The notes beneath the pieces are model-generated. The model searched no databases. It was not told the origin of the DNA and saw only the letters and a program-made list of their open reading frames with translations. Of a stretch of 42,509 nt of DNA, positions 1-7,708 are shown in pieces. Made by a program: the position numbers and the translations under genes. Each line of letters opens with the position of its first letter. Position 1 is the stretch's first letter. The DNA comes from Spirochaetota bacterium (lineage in GTDB: Bacteria; Spirochaetota; Spirochaetia; Treponematales; UBA12059). The stretch spans positions 1 to 42,509 of the forward strand of contig JAKQKE010000137.1 in the NCBI GenBank assembly GCA_029560805.1, read 5' to 3'.

Positions 1-57
1 GCCGGCGATAACGAGCTGTACCACTACATAGGGCTGGACGCCGGCTGGCGGCTATGA
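1..57 (+). CDS. C-terminal end of an unknown protein (partial)
   Basis: An open frame enters from outside the window and gives 18 residues ending GLDAGWRL before TGA at 55-57. The stop overlaps the start codon of the next gene (ATGA), so the two are probably translationally coupled. The short tail is rich in aromatic and charged residues, as outer-membrane barrel ends can be, but too little is present to assign a family. Confidence 0.5.
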   Translation, partial: AGDNELYHYIGLDAGWRL

Positions 58-1760
58 CGAAGAGGCCCGGAACGAGGGCGGTCGCGCTCGCGCTTACCCT
101 GGCCCTGGCGGCGACCGGCGCGGCGTATGCCCAGCAGAACCGCTTCGACTACGACGAGGACGCCGTGCGCGCCCTGCGCTACGCGGCCTGGGAGGCGGGT
201 ACCCTATTCGGGAGCGCCGCCTCGCCCTACGGCCTGGCGGACCTCGGTCTGACCGCCGCCCGTATCCAAGCGTTCGCCGCCGGCCAGGGCCTGTCCGACG
301 AGGCCCGGGCGGCGCTGGACGCCGTCCTGGGTATCCCGCGGCCGGAGGCCGAGGCCGGTTCCGATGGCTTCCTCGCCAGGCTAGGGGCGGGGGCGGCGCT
401 CGAGGCCTATCCCCGCCTGTACGATAGCGGTGATCCGGGGACGCCCTGGTCGTGGGCGGAGCGCTTACCGTTACTCTCCATACCGATCGAGCTCGGGGCG
501 CGTCGCGCCGAAGGCGCGATCGACCCGGGCGCGCCCGCCCCGACGGGCGCGCTGTACGCACGGATCATCGTCGACCTCAGGGAAGACCACAATGCGCTCG
601 ACGGAACGGTGACGCCGGCCAATGTCTCGAATTGGATCGAGAGCGCCGACTACATCGATTATACCTTCCCGCACGAGGCGTTCATCGCGGGCGAGTACGG
701 GGCGCTGTCCGCTTCCTTCGGGCGCGACCGGCTGCGCTGGGGACCCGGCTCGGCCCTGACGCTGTCGGAGGAGCCCGACTACTACGACTACCTGGACGCG
801 GCGCTGACGACGAGGCGCTTCTCGTACCGCTACGCCTGGATATCGATCGACCCGTCGCTGCGCCCGTCCGAGCTCGACGCCCTGGACGGCGGCGCGTTCG
901 AGTCGGTCAAGAACCTCTTCCTGCACCGGCTGGAGTTCCTGCCCTTCGACCGGGTGGCCGTGGCCATCGTCGAAGGCCTGATGCTCGGCGGCGTGGAGCC
1001 GGATCTGGCCTACGCGAACCCCTTCCTGATCCTGCATAACCGCTTTCCGTGGAACACGACGGCCTACGATGGCATAGGCGGCAACGACTTCGTGCCGGCC
1101 GCGACGGTGGTGTCGCTGGAGCTGCGAGTGAACCCGTGGCGCTACGCGGAGCTGTACGGAACGCTCGCGATGAACCAGCTGCAGTCGAGCTACGAGATTG
1201 AGCGCTATGGGGCCGCCGCTATACCGAACGCCTACGCCTGGCAGGCGGGCTTCGAGGCGGCCTATCCGCTCTTCGGCGGCTGGCTACGGGCCGGCTTCGA
1301 GTACGTATATACGAATCCGTGGATGTACATCCGCGAGAACCGCTTCAACTCCTTTACCTGGCGCCGACGGCTGACCTCGAATATAGGCGGCGCGGACCAG
1401 CTGGCCGACGCGTACCTAGGCTATCGCTACGGGCCGGACGCCATGGCCTGGTCGGGTACCATTGGCTGGGACGCGCCTGGTAGGCTACGCGGGAAAGCGA
1501 GCCTCGAGTACGCGCTCAAGGGCGAGCAGGGCCTGGACACGGCCTACGCCACGGGCCAGGCGGCCGCCGCCCTGAAGACGCCGACCGGTACGCCGGAGCG
1601 CATAGCGGCGATCGGGCTCGAGGCGTACTGGAAGCCCAGGCCCTGGTTGGAGCTCGGTTGCGGCCTCGTTTTGACGAGCGTGGGCGACTACGGGCACGTG
1701 GCCGGCGCTGCGGCCGCCGCGTTGGACGCTCGGGTGTCGATAGCGGTATCGTATCGCTAG
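54..1760 (+). CDS. Wzi-like outer-membrane beta-barrel protein
   Basis: 568 residues. A Sec signal peptide is clear (basic MTKRPGTR, then about 18 hydrophobic residues ending AAYAQQ, cleavage near residue 26). The mature protein is rich in Tyr, Trp and alternating polar/hydrophobic strands, as expected for an outer-membrane barrel. The segment GRDRLRWGPG near residues 223-232 matches the signature of the capsule-assembly Wzi family, whose members anchor or organise surface polysaccharide. Here that role is inference, because no capsule genes are visible nearby. It overlaps the preceding gene by 4 bp, and a lipid glycosyltransferase follows 26 bp downstream, suggesting an envelope operon. The function could instead be a general spirochaete porin-like barrel. 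Confidence 0.7.
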   Translation: MTKRPGTRAVALALTLALAATGAAYAQQNRFDYDEDAVRALRYAAWEAGTLFGSAASPYGLADLGLTAARIQAFAAGQGLSDEARAALDAVLGIPRPEAEAGSDGFLARLGAGAALEAYPRLYDSGDPGTPWSWAERLPLLSIPIELGARRAEGAIDPGAPAPTGALYARIIVDLREDHNALDGTVTPANVSNWIESADYIDYTFPHEAFIAGEYGALSASFGRDRLRWGPGSALTLSEEPDYYDYLDAALTTRRFSYRYAWISIDPSLRPSELDALDGGAFESVKNLFLHRLEFLPFDRVAVAIVEGLMLGGVEPDLAYANPFLILHNRFPWNTTAYDGIGGNDFVPAATVVSLELRVNPWRYAELYGTLAMNQLQSSYEIERYGAAAIPNAYAWQAGFEAAYPLFGGWLRAGFEYVYTNPWMYIRENRFNSFTWRRRLTSNIGGADQLADAYLGYRYGPDAMAWSGTIGWDAPGRLRGKASLEYALKGEQGLDTAYATGQAAAALKTPTGTPERIAAIGLEAYWKPRPWLELGCGLVLTSVGDYGHVAGAAAAALDARVSIAVSYR

Positions 1761-1786
1761 GCGCGGGAGCCGCGCCAAGGAAGACC

Positions 1787-2971
1787 ATGACCAGGATAGA
1801 AGATAGGGAGCGCGTGCTGTTCCTGTACCTGCCCACCGGCGGCGGGCACTTGTCCAACTGCAAGGCGATAAGCCGCCGCGTGGCCGAGCGCTACGGGGCC
1901 GAGACGCTGGCCTACGATCCGGTCTCGGCGCGTTCGCCGCTCGGCAAGCTGTTCCTGGAGGGCGGGTACCGTTTTATGTCCCTGCGCCTGCCCTGGATGT
2001 GGAACCTCTTGTTCGAGCTGAACGATAATCCCTTCATCATGCGGCTGTCGCAGGGCAGCGCCAGGCGCTTCTCGCGCTACGGTCTGCGCTACATCATCGA
2101 CGAGTGGAAGCCGACGCGCATCGTCTGCCTGCACCACCTCCTGTCCCCGGCGGTGGCCGCCGCGCTCGAGGGGCGGGAGCCGATACCGGTGACGGTGGTG
2201 GCCACCGACCCCTTCGTGCCGCCCAAGCTCTGGGCCCACGGCCACGAGTACCCCATCGTCTGCATGTCCGAAGAGGCTCGCGATAGCTTCCTGGCGATGG
2301 GCGTGGACGAGTCGCGTCTGCGGACCTATTCGATCATCATCGGGGAGAAGTTCGAGCGGCGGATGGACGAGGAGGCGCGCGCCGCCTTCAAGCGCTCGGT
2401 AGGGTTGGACCCGGAGCGGCCGCTGGTGCTGATAGCCGGCGGAGGCGACGGCATGCGCGGCGCGGACCGCATCCTGGACGAGCTGTGCTCCTCCAGCCTG
2501 GACTACCAGGTGGCGCTGGTCTGCGGCCGCGACGAGCGTACGCGCAAGCGGGCGGAGGCCAAGGCGCTCGAGTACCGGATCCGGGGCCGCCGGGTCGTGG
2601 TGTTCGGCTTTACCGACCGCATGTACGAGCTCATGGAGTCGGCCGACGCGATCGTGTCGAAGGCCGGCCCCGCGGTGCTCGGCGAGGTGCTGGCTGCGGG
2701 CAAGCCGAACGTCATAGCCTTCTATATACCCGGCCAGGAGAAGCCGAACGTGCGCTGGGTCGAGGAGAAGGGCGTGGGCGTCTACTGCCCGGAGCCGGCC
2801 AGGATGCGAGCCGTGGTGGAGCGCCTCCTGACCGACGACGAGTACCGCGCGGGCATGGAGCGCGCCATCGCGCGGCTCGGCTTCAAGAACGGGCTGTACG
2901 AGATAGCCGAGGCGGTGATGTCCACGGAGGCTCTCGCGCCAGCGGCTCCGGCTGGCCAGGAAGCTTTGTAA
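1787..2971 (+). CDS. GT28-family glycosyltransferase (MGDG synthase / diacylglycerol glucosyltransferase type)
   Basis: 394 residues from ATG 1787, which has an AAGGAAG ribosome site just upstream; an upstream in-frame extension overlaps the previous gene and lacks support. The N-terminal domain opens with LYLPTGGGHLSNCKAI, the glycine-rich loop of the MGDG-synthase N domain. The C-terminal domain carries the GT28 nucleotide-sugar site (SKAGPAVLGEVLAAGKPNV, then GQEKPNVRW). Such enzymes transfer hexose from UDP-sugar to diacylglycerol at the inner face of the cytoplasmic membrane. Spirochaete membranes commonly hold glycosyl-diacylglycerols, so lipid glycosylation is the likely job. The sugar and the acceptor cannot be told from sequence. 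It lies 26 bp after the Wzi-like gene. Confidence 0.8.
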   Translation: MTRIEDRERVLFLYLPTGGGHLSNCKAISRRVAERYGAETLAYDPVSARSPLGKLFLEGGYRFMSLRLPWMWNLLFELNDNPFIMRLSQGSARRFSRYGLRYIIDEWKPTRIVCLHHLLSPAVAAALEGREPIPVTVVATDPFVPPKLWAHGHEYPIVCMSEEARDSFLAMGVDESRLRTYSIIIGEKFERRMDEEARAAFKRSVGLDPERPLVLIAGGGDGMRGADRILDELCSSSLDYQVALVCGRDERTRKRAEAKALEYRIRGRRVVVFGFTDRMYELMESADAIVSKAGPAVLGEVLAAGKPNVIAFYIPGQEKPNVRWVEEKGVGVYCPEPARMRAVVERLLTDDEYRAGMERAIARLGFKNGLYEIAEAVMSTEALAPAAPAGQEAL

Positions 2972-2979
2972 AAAAGCCT

Positions 2980-3008
2980 TTGACAAGGTTTATGTTTTGC
3001 TATATATT
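2980..3008 (+). promoter_or_regulatory. Sigma-70-type promoter for the RRM gene
   Basis: TTGACA at 2980-2985, a 17-bp spacer, and TATATT at 3003-3008 in an A/T-rich patch just after the glycosyltransferase stop. Initiation would be near 3015, about 190 nt before the RRM start codon. Confidence 0.75.
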
Positions 3009-3204
3009 TCGTACTGTTGGAAACGAATCGAGTTTTAGAGGACCGTGAATCTGTTAGATTTTAGCCGAGTTAATAACGTGCCTAGCTCCGCATTTCCCCC
3101 GGCGAATCAAGCTTCCATGCCTAGCTCAATTTCTGGCCTCCTTTCCCGTATCCGTTCCACGACTATCTCAATCCCCGGCAAAGATCCGGGAAAAGGACCT
3201 TCTC
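3009..3204 (+). promoter_or_regulatory. Long 5' leader of the RRM gene
   Basis: The roughly 190 nt between the promoter and the RRM start codon hold no gene. Just before the ribosome site (AAAAGGA, 3191-3197) is a 5-bp hairpin (CCCGG 3174-3178 with CCGGG 3186-3190). Two copies of TGCCTAGCTC lie at about 3079-3088 and 3118-3127. A long leader ahead of a small RNA-binding protein recalls cold-shock or autoregulated mRNAs; that is inference. Confidence 0.45.
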
Positions 3205-3483
3205 ATGGCTAAGAAACTCTACGTCGGCAACCTCAGCTACGGCACCTCCGAGGACGGCCTCCGCGCCGCGTTCTCCCAGTACGGTGAAGTGCAGTCCGTC
3301 AACATCGTCATCGACCGCGATTCCGGCCGCTCCAAGGGCTTCGGTTTCGTCGAGATGACCGCCGAGGACGCCGCCGCCGCCGCCATCAGCGGTATGAACG
3401 GCCGCGAGCTCGATGGCCGCTCCCTCCGCGTCAACGAAGCCAACGAGCGCCCGCCCCGCCGCGACTACGGCAACCGCTGGTAA
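3205..3483 (+). CDS. RNA-binding protein, single RRM domain
   Basis: 92 residues, nearly all one RNA recognition motif: RNP2 is LYVGNL (residues 5-10) and RNP1 is KGFGFVEM (about 44-51). A short Arg/Pro-rich tail ends in NRW. Bacterial RRM proteins of this size bind single-stranded RNA and are often cold-induced or abundant. The gene stands alone with its own promoter, a long leader, and a hairpin terminator immediately downstream. Codons are heavily C-ending, consistent with high expression. The RNA targets are unknown. Confidence 0.9.
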   Translation: MAKKLYVGNLSYGTSEDGLRAAFSQYGEVQSVNIVIDRDSGRSKGFGFVEMTAEDAAAAAISGMNGRELDGRSLRVNEANERPPRRDYGNRW

Positions 3484-3492
3484 TTCGCGCAT

Positions 3493-3557
3493 GGGTCGAT
3501 AACGACCCGCTGTAGTACGGATTATCCACCCCTCCCGGTCTCCGGGAGGGGTTTTTT
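3493..3557 (+). terminator. Rho-independent terminator after the RRM gene
   Basis: A 10-bp stem CCCCTCCCGG (3529-3538) with CCGGGAGGGG (3542-3551), a 3-nt loop, and six T (3552-3557). A smaller hairpin, GGGTCG (3493-3498) with CGACCC (3503-3508), precedes it. Confidence 0.93.
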
Positions 3558-3574
3558 ATGCCCCGAGGGGTTTC

Positions 3575-3604
3575 TTGACAATTGCTTAACCTGCCGCCCA
3601 TACT
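3575..3604 (+). promoter_or_regulatory. Promoter of the TPR gene, possibly leaderless
   Basis: TTGACA 3575-3580, an 18-bp spacer, and CATACT 3599-3604. Only 7 nt separate the -10 from ATG 3612, so initiation should fall on or beside the start codon. Confidence 0.65.
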
Positions 3605-3611
3605 TGGGGCC

Positions 3612-4994
3612 ATGGATCTGTTGCCGGTCGTCATCGTCGTGATCTTCCTCGCCCTGGTCGTCATCGTGGGCGGAGCCGTCCTGTCCAAGGGCAAGGGAGG
3701 CAAGTCCAAGGGTGGCAAAAGGATCAAGGCCAAGGACCACGCGCAGGTCCTGAAAGAGGCGAACCGCAGGCTGGCCCAGAACCCCAAGGACCCGGATGCG
3801 CTACAGGCGCTCGGCGAGGTGTACTACGGCGAGCAGGCCTGGGATAAGGCCTTCAAGGCCTACGAGGTCCTGGTCGAGGTGTCCGCCGGCAATCCCGATC
3901 TGGACGAGTTCGAAATCAACAAGCGCTACGGCCTCTGCGCGATGAAGCTCGGCCGCCTCGACGAGTCCTACAAGGGCCTGGTGCTGGCGCACGCGGTCAA
4001 GGCCGACGACTTCGAGACGAACTACAACCTCGGCTACCTCGAGTTCCAGAAGCGGCAGTACGAGAAGGCGATCTTCCACCTCCGGCTGGCGGGGCGGCAG
4101 AACCCCGAGCACGCGATGACGCTGCGCTACCTGGGGCATTCGCTGTTCAAGGTCAAGAACTTCAAGGAGGCCCTATCCAGCCTGAAGCGCGCGGTGGACC
4201 TGCAGCCGGATGACAAGGAAAGCCTGTTCGCCATGGGCGAGTGCTTCCACGAGATAGGGCAGGAGGAGCAGGCGATCAGGCTTTTCACGCACCTGCGCAC
4301 CGACCCCGCCCTCGGACCGTCGGCGGCGCTGTTCGCCGGCACTATCCACCTGAACCAGCGGCAGTACCAGAAGGCCATCATGGACTTCGAGCTGGGGCTT
4401 CGGCACCCGGACATCAAGGTCGAGGTCCTCGTCGAGATCAAGTACCGCCTGGCGGCCGCCTACCTGAAGGGCCAGGAGATAGCCAAGGCCGTTTCCCTCC
4501 TGAACGAGATCCAGCAGATCTACCCGAACTATAAGGATACGCCGGCCCAGCTCGCGAAGTACAAGGAGCTGAACTCCAACCGGAACCTGCAGGTGTACCT
4601 GCTGTCGGCCACGAGCGACTTCATCACGCTGTGCCGCAAGATAACCCTGACGTTCTTCCCGAAGGCCAAGGTAAAGATCACCGACATCTCGGTGCAGAAG
4701 AACGACTGGGCCGACATCCTGGCCGAGGTCGAGACGAGCCGCTGGTCGGACGTGGTGCTGTTCAGGATGATACGTTCGACCGGTACGATAGGCGAGCTGG
4801 TGCTACGCGACTTCCATGCGAGGATCAAGGACCTGAAGGCCGGTAAGGGCTACTGCATCACCGCCGGCGTCTTCTCCGACGAGTCCAAGAAATTCGTCGA
4901 GGCCAGGCTGATCGACCTCATGGAGAAGGACAAGCTGATGACGCTCCTCAACAACATCGACTCGCAGCAGAAGGGGCTCCTGATAACGGACTGA
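3612..4994 (+). CDS. Membrane-anchored TPR protein with degenerate Mrr-like C-terminal domain
   Basis: 460 residues from ATG 3612; the TTG at 3582 lies inside the promoter and is rejected. Residues 4-24 (LLPVVIVVIFLALVVIVGGAV) form one membrane anchor, followed by a Lys/Gly-rich linker. Residues about 45-320 are tandem tetratricopeptide-type helical hairpins, for example YYGEQAWDKAFKAYEVL and YNLGYLEFQKRQYEKAI. The last ~120 residues resemble the Mrr restriction-endonuclease fold: a beta strand SDVVLFRMI, then a helix, then ITAGVFSDESKKFVEARLIDLMEKDKLMTLL. The last piece parallels the Mrr pattern of an Ser/Thr-rich strand, an FS..A..FA helix and LIDG..L..L. The catalytic QxK position appears to read RMI, so nuclease activity is doubtful. 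The protein is probably a cytoplasm-facing scaffold at the membrane. Confidence 0.7.
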   Translation: MDLLPVVIVVIFLALVVIVGGAVLSKGKGGKSKGGKRIKAKDHAQVLKEANRRLAQNPKDPDALQALGEVYYGEQAWDKAFKAYEVLVEVSAGNPDLDEFEINKRYGLCAMKLGRLDESYKGLVLAHAVKADDFETNYNLGYLEFQKRQYEKAIFHLRLAGRQNPEHAMTLRYLGHSLFKVKNFKEALSSLKRAVDLQPDDKESLFAMGECFHEIGQEEQAIRLFTHLRTDPALGPSAALFAGTIHLNQRQYQKAIMDFELGLRHPDIKVEVLVEIKYRLAAAYLKGQEIAKAVSLLNEIQQIYPNYKDTPAQLAKYKELNSNRNLQVYLLSATSDFITLCRKITLTFFPKAKVKITDISVQKNDWADILAEVETSRWSDVVLFRMIRSTGTIGELVLRDFHARIKDLKAGKGYCITAGVFSDESKKFVEARLIDLMEKDKLMTLLNNIDSQQKGLLITD

Positions 4995-5010
4995 TCGCGA
5001 GGCTCCGTCC

Positions 5011-5066
5011 GTTGACGCGTCGTCGTTGACGCGTCGTCGTTGACGCGGCGTCGTTGACGCGCCGCC
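5011..5066. repeat. Four tandem copies of a 14-bp unit
   Basis: Unit GTTGACGCGTCGTC starts at 5011, 5025, 5039 and 5053. The first two copies are identical and the later ones have a few changes. Each copy contains TTGACG, a -35-like hexamer; the last one is correctly placed for the pepP promoter. Confidence 0.95.
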
Positions 5067-5082
5067 GGACGAGGGGTAGCAT
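5054..5082 (+). promoter_or_regulatory. Putative pepP promoter using the last 14-bp repeat
   Basis: TTGACG 5054-5059, a 17-bp spacer, and TAGCAT 5077-5082 (4 of 6 matches to TATAAT), then 6 nt to ATG 5089. The spacing matches other close-set promoters in this window. GAGGGG at 5071-5076 could alternatively be a distant ribosome site. Confidence 0.45.
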
Positions 5083-5088
5083 GGCTCC

Positions 5089-6498
5089 ATGTTCGAACCA
5101 TCGGTATATTCCGGGCGCAGGCGCGCCCTGGTCGCGGCCCTGGCGTCGCGAGGCGCCCTGGACGGCCTCGTCGCCTTTCCGGGCAATAACGACAGCCCCG
5201 TCAATTATCCCGACAACGCGTACCGCTTCAGGCAGGACTCGTGTTTCCTCTACTATTTCGGCCTGGCCGAGCCTGGCCTGGCCGCGGCGATCGATCTGGG
5301 CACGGGCCGCGCGACGCTGTACGCCGACGCTCTGACGATCGACGACCTGGTCTGGACCGGACCGAGGCCGGGCGTCGACGAGTACCGGGCGCTCTGCGGG
5401 GCCGACGCGGTCAAGCCGAGGTCGGCGTTCGGTACGGACCTGGCGGCCGCGAGAGGTCGATGCCTGTTTACGCCGCCGTATCGGGCGGACGCGGCCATCG
5501 AGCTCGGCGAGGCGCTTGGCATCGCTCCCGGAGCCTTGTCCGCGGCGGCTTCGAACGCCTTGGTAACGTCCGTCGTCGCGCAGCGAGAGATAAAGGAAGA
5601 CCGGGAGCTCGCCGACATCGAGCGGGCGGTCGATGTGACGATAGACATGCATCGGGCGGTGCTAGCGGCCGCCAGGCCGGGCGTTACCGAGGCGGCGATG
5701 ATGGCCGAGGCCTACCGGGTGGCGTACGCCGGGGGCGGCATGCCGGCCTTTCCCGCGATAGCGACGACGAAGGGCTCGGTGCTGCACAACCACGGCTACC
5801 CGGGAACGCTTACGAGCGGCGGCCTATTCCTGCTGGACGCGGGCGCCGAGACCGTAGAAGGCTACGCGGGCGACCTGACGAGCACCTTCCCGATAGGCGG
5901 GCGCTACGACGATAGGCAGCGCGCCGTCTACGACATCGTGCTACGGGCCGGCGAGGCCTGCTCGTCGATGATGGCCCCTGGCGTGCCGTACCGCGACTGC
6001 CACCTGGCCGCGGCCCGGGCCATCGCCGAGGGCCTCTCCGGGCTCGGGGTGATGCGCGGCGATGTGGACGAGGCCGTGGCGGCAGGCGCCCACTCCTGCT
6101 TCTTCCCGCATGGGGTGGGGCACCAGATGGGGCTCGACGTGCACGATATGGAGAACCTCGGCGAGGTGAACGTCGGTTACGACGGCCAGCCTAAGAGCGC
6201 GGAGTTCGGCCTCAAGAGCCTACGCCTGGCCAAGCCGCTCAAGGCTGGCCTGGTCGTGACCGTGGAGCCCGGCGTCTACTTCATCGAGGGGCTGATCGCG
6301 GCCTGGAAGGCGGAGAAGAGGCATGCGTCCTTCATTAACTACGCCGAGGCGGAGCAGTGGCTGCCCGTCGGCGGCATCCGCAACGAGGAGGACTGGGTCG
6401 TCGTCGACGGCAAGGGCGGCGGCGTCGGGAGCGGCGCGCGCAGGCTCGGGAAGCCCTTCGATAAGTCAGCCGCAGCTATGGAGGGCTACCGGGCCTGA
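5089..6498 (+). CDS. pepP: M24B family aminopeptidase P (Xaa-Pro aminopeptidase)
   Basis: 469 residues. The N-terminal domain (about 1-165) has the aminopeptidase P opening, including NYPDNAYRFRQDSCFLYYFGL. The C-terminal pita-bread domain carries the metal site: D250 in FLLDAGAE, D262 in AGDLTSTFP, H345 in HGVGHQMGLDVHD, a Glu in TVEPGVYF, and a final Glu in GGIRNEEDWVVV. H235 (LHNHGY) is the usual substrate-side histidine. The enzyme removes an N-terminal residue preceding proline, in the cytoplasm, using two Mn/Co ions. It runs toward the convergent phosphatase gene with 13 bp between them. Length is normal for the family. Confidence 0.93.
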   Translation: MFEPSVYSGRRRALVAALASRGALDGLVAFPGNNDSPVNYPDNAYRFRQDSCFLYYFGLAEPGLAAAIDLGTGRATLYADALTIDDLVWTGPRPGVDEYRALCGADAVKPRSAFGTDLAAARGRCLFTPPYRADAAIELGEALGIAPGALSAAASNALVTSVVAQREIKEDRELADIERAVDVTIDMHRAVLAAARPGVTEAAMMAEAYRVAYAGGGMPAFPAIATTKGSVLHNHGYPGTLTSGGLFLLDAGAETVEGYAGDLTSTFPIGGRYDDRQRAVYDIVLRAGEACSSMMAPGVPYRDCHLAAARAIAEGLSGLGVMRGDVDEAVAAGAHSCFFPHGVGHQMGLDVHDMENLGEVNVGYDGQPKSAEFGLKSLRLAKPLKAGLVVTVEPGVYFIEGLIAAWKAEKRHASFINYAEAEQWLPVGGIRNEEDWVVVDGKGGGVGSGARRLGKPFDKSAAAMEGYRA

Positions 6499-6511
6499 TC
6501 GGCCGCTCGGG

Positions 6512-7702
6512 CTAGATGAAGCTGACCCGGGTGTCCTTGAGGTGCCTGGACTCGAGAATGGCGGCGATGCGCTTGACTACGTTGCGCCGTATCTCCAGCT
6601 CGAGCGGCATGGTCGGATCCTGGTGAGCCTCGTTGATGCGCGTGCCGACGACGAACTGGATGACGTCCGAGTCGAGCATCAGCTCGAGGAGGCGGGTCGC
6701 GGCGTTGCGCCGGCCCGGCGCCTCCTCCTGGCCCGCCTCGAGCAGGGCCGCCACGCGCGCGAGGGTAAGGATGCCTTCGGTGACCAGGTCGGCGCCCGGC
6801 ATGGTGGAGGATGGCGGTATCTCCGGGTCGAGGTTGGATAGGTCCACCCGGATGGCCAGTCCGGATTCCCGGGCGATGATATTCGCGGTCGTGCCTCCGG
6901 CTATGGCTTTGCGGCCGTCGAACGAGGCGAAGATGCGGGTCATCTCCCGATCGCGGTCCTTGGAGACCGGCGGGCCGGTCAGCACGAGGAGGCGCCTCGG
7001 GTGGCGCCAGTACGCCACGCCGCAGGTTATGTCATCCTTCGGGGCCCAGGCGTCCTTGGCGGTGGCTTCGTGCACGATAGTCCTGGCGAGCTCCCTCGCG
7101 GAGACGCCGTCGGGGGCTTCCGCCACGGCCGCCGTAGCGAAGCGCTTGACCGCCTCGTCGCCCCAGCCCAGGGGGTAACTCCTCGTACCCATGCCCGCCT
7201 GCGTGACGCCGTCGGAGTACAGCACGACGCGGTCTCCCGGCTCGGCGTCGAAGCTGGACAGCTTGAGCACCGCGTCGCCCTTGGCTCCGCCGCGGCCGCG
7301 AGGTAGCCTGAGCTCCGTCTTTTCCGGGAGGAGAGCCTGGCCGCGACGCAGGAGCAGGTACGGCGGATTATCGTACTCCACGACGCGCACCGAGCCGCCG
7401 GGGGCCACATCGACGATGGTGAAGGTCGCGTAGCTGATTCTACGCTCCGAGCAGACCGGTAGCGAGCGCATGACGAACTCGGCGACGCGGCGGAGCGGGA
7501 TGTCGGCGGCGACGCAACGCGCGGCCATCGTCGCCGTCAGCGTGGCGAGCACGCCGGCCTTGATACCGGAGCCCAGGCCGTCGGACAGCACGGAGATGAC
7601 GCGGCCGTCGTCGCACTTGATCGACTGGAACGCGTCGCCCGGCGCGCTCTGCCCGCGCTTGGATACCTGGTGATGCGATAGTTCGAGGAAGGAGTCCTTC
7701 AT
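6512..7702 (-). CDS. SpoIIE/PP2C-type serine phosphatase linked to the hydrogenase homologue
   Basis: 396 residues. The N-terminal ~230 residues form a PPM/SpoIIE phosphatase: VLSDGLGSGIKAG (metal Asp at 41), VVLYSDGVTQAG, and PKDDITCGV for the final acidic pair. The C-terminal ~160 residues (from LLVLTGPPVSKDRDREM) have no catalytic motif I recognise and may be a regulatory or dimer domain. The start lies 6 bp after the PAS-hydrogenase stop, so the genes are cotranscribed. In Thermotoga and Clostridia similar phosphatases neighbour sensory [FeFe]-hydrogenases. A plausible role is dephosphorylating a Ser/Thr target in response to the H-cluster sensor, opposed by the RsbW-like ATPase at 36872; this is inference. 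Confidence 0.85.
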   Translation of the reverse strand: MKDSFLELSHHQVSKRGQSAPGDAFQSIKCDDGRVISVLSDGLGSGIKAGVLATLTATMAARCVAADIPLRRVAEFVMRSLPVCSERRISYATFTIVDVAPGGSVRVVEYDNPPYLLLRRGQALLPEKTELRLPRGRGGAKGDAVLKLSSFDAEPGDRVVLYSDGVTQAGMGTRSYPLGWGDEAVKRFATAAVAEAPDGVSARELARTIVHEATAKDAWAPKDDITCGVAYWRHPRRLLVLTGPPVSKDRDREMTRIFASFDGRKAIAGGTTANIIARESGLAIRVDLSNLDPEIPPSSTMPGADLVTEGILTLARVAALLEAGQEEAPGRRNAATRLLELMLDSDVIQFVVGTRINEAHQDPTMPLELEIRRNVVKRIAAILESRHLKDTRVSFI

Positions 7703-7708
7703 GGCCGG

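Noticed and set aside
94-561. Long antisense frames over GC-rich genes throughout (for example minus strand 94-561 and 7440-8285)
   Set aside because: They are shadows produced by high G/C content, with Arg/Pro-rich low-information sequences and no ribosome sites.
3582-3611. TTG 3582 as start of the TPR protein
   Set aside because: It falls between the -35 and -10 of the promoter and would not be transcribed.
5011-5066. Tandem repeats as a CRISPR array
   Set aside because: Units are directly adjacent with no spacers and no cas genes are present. No CRISPR array was seen in the window.
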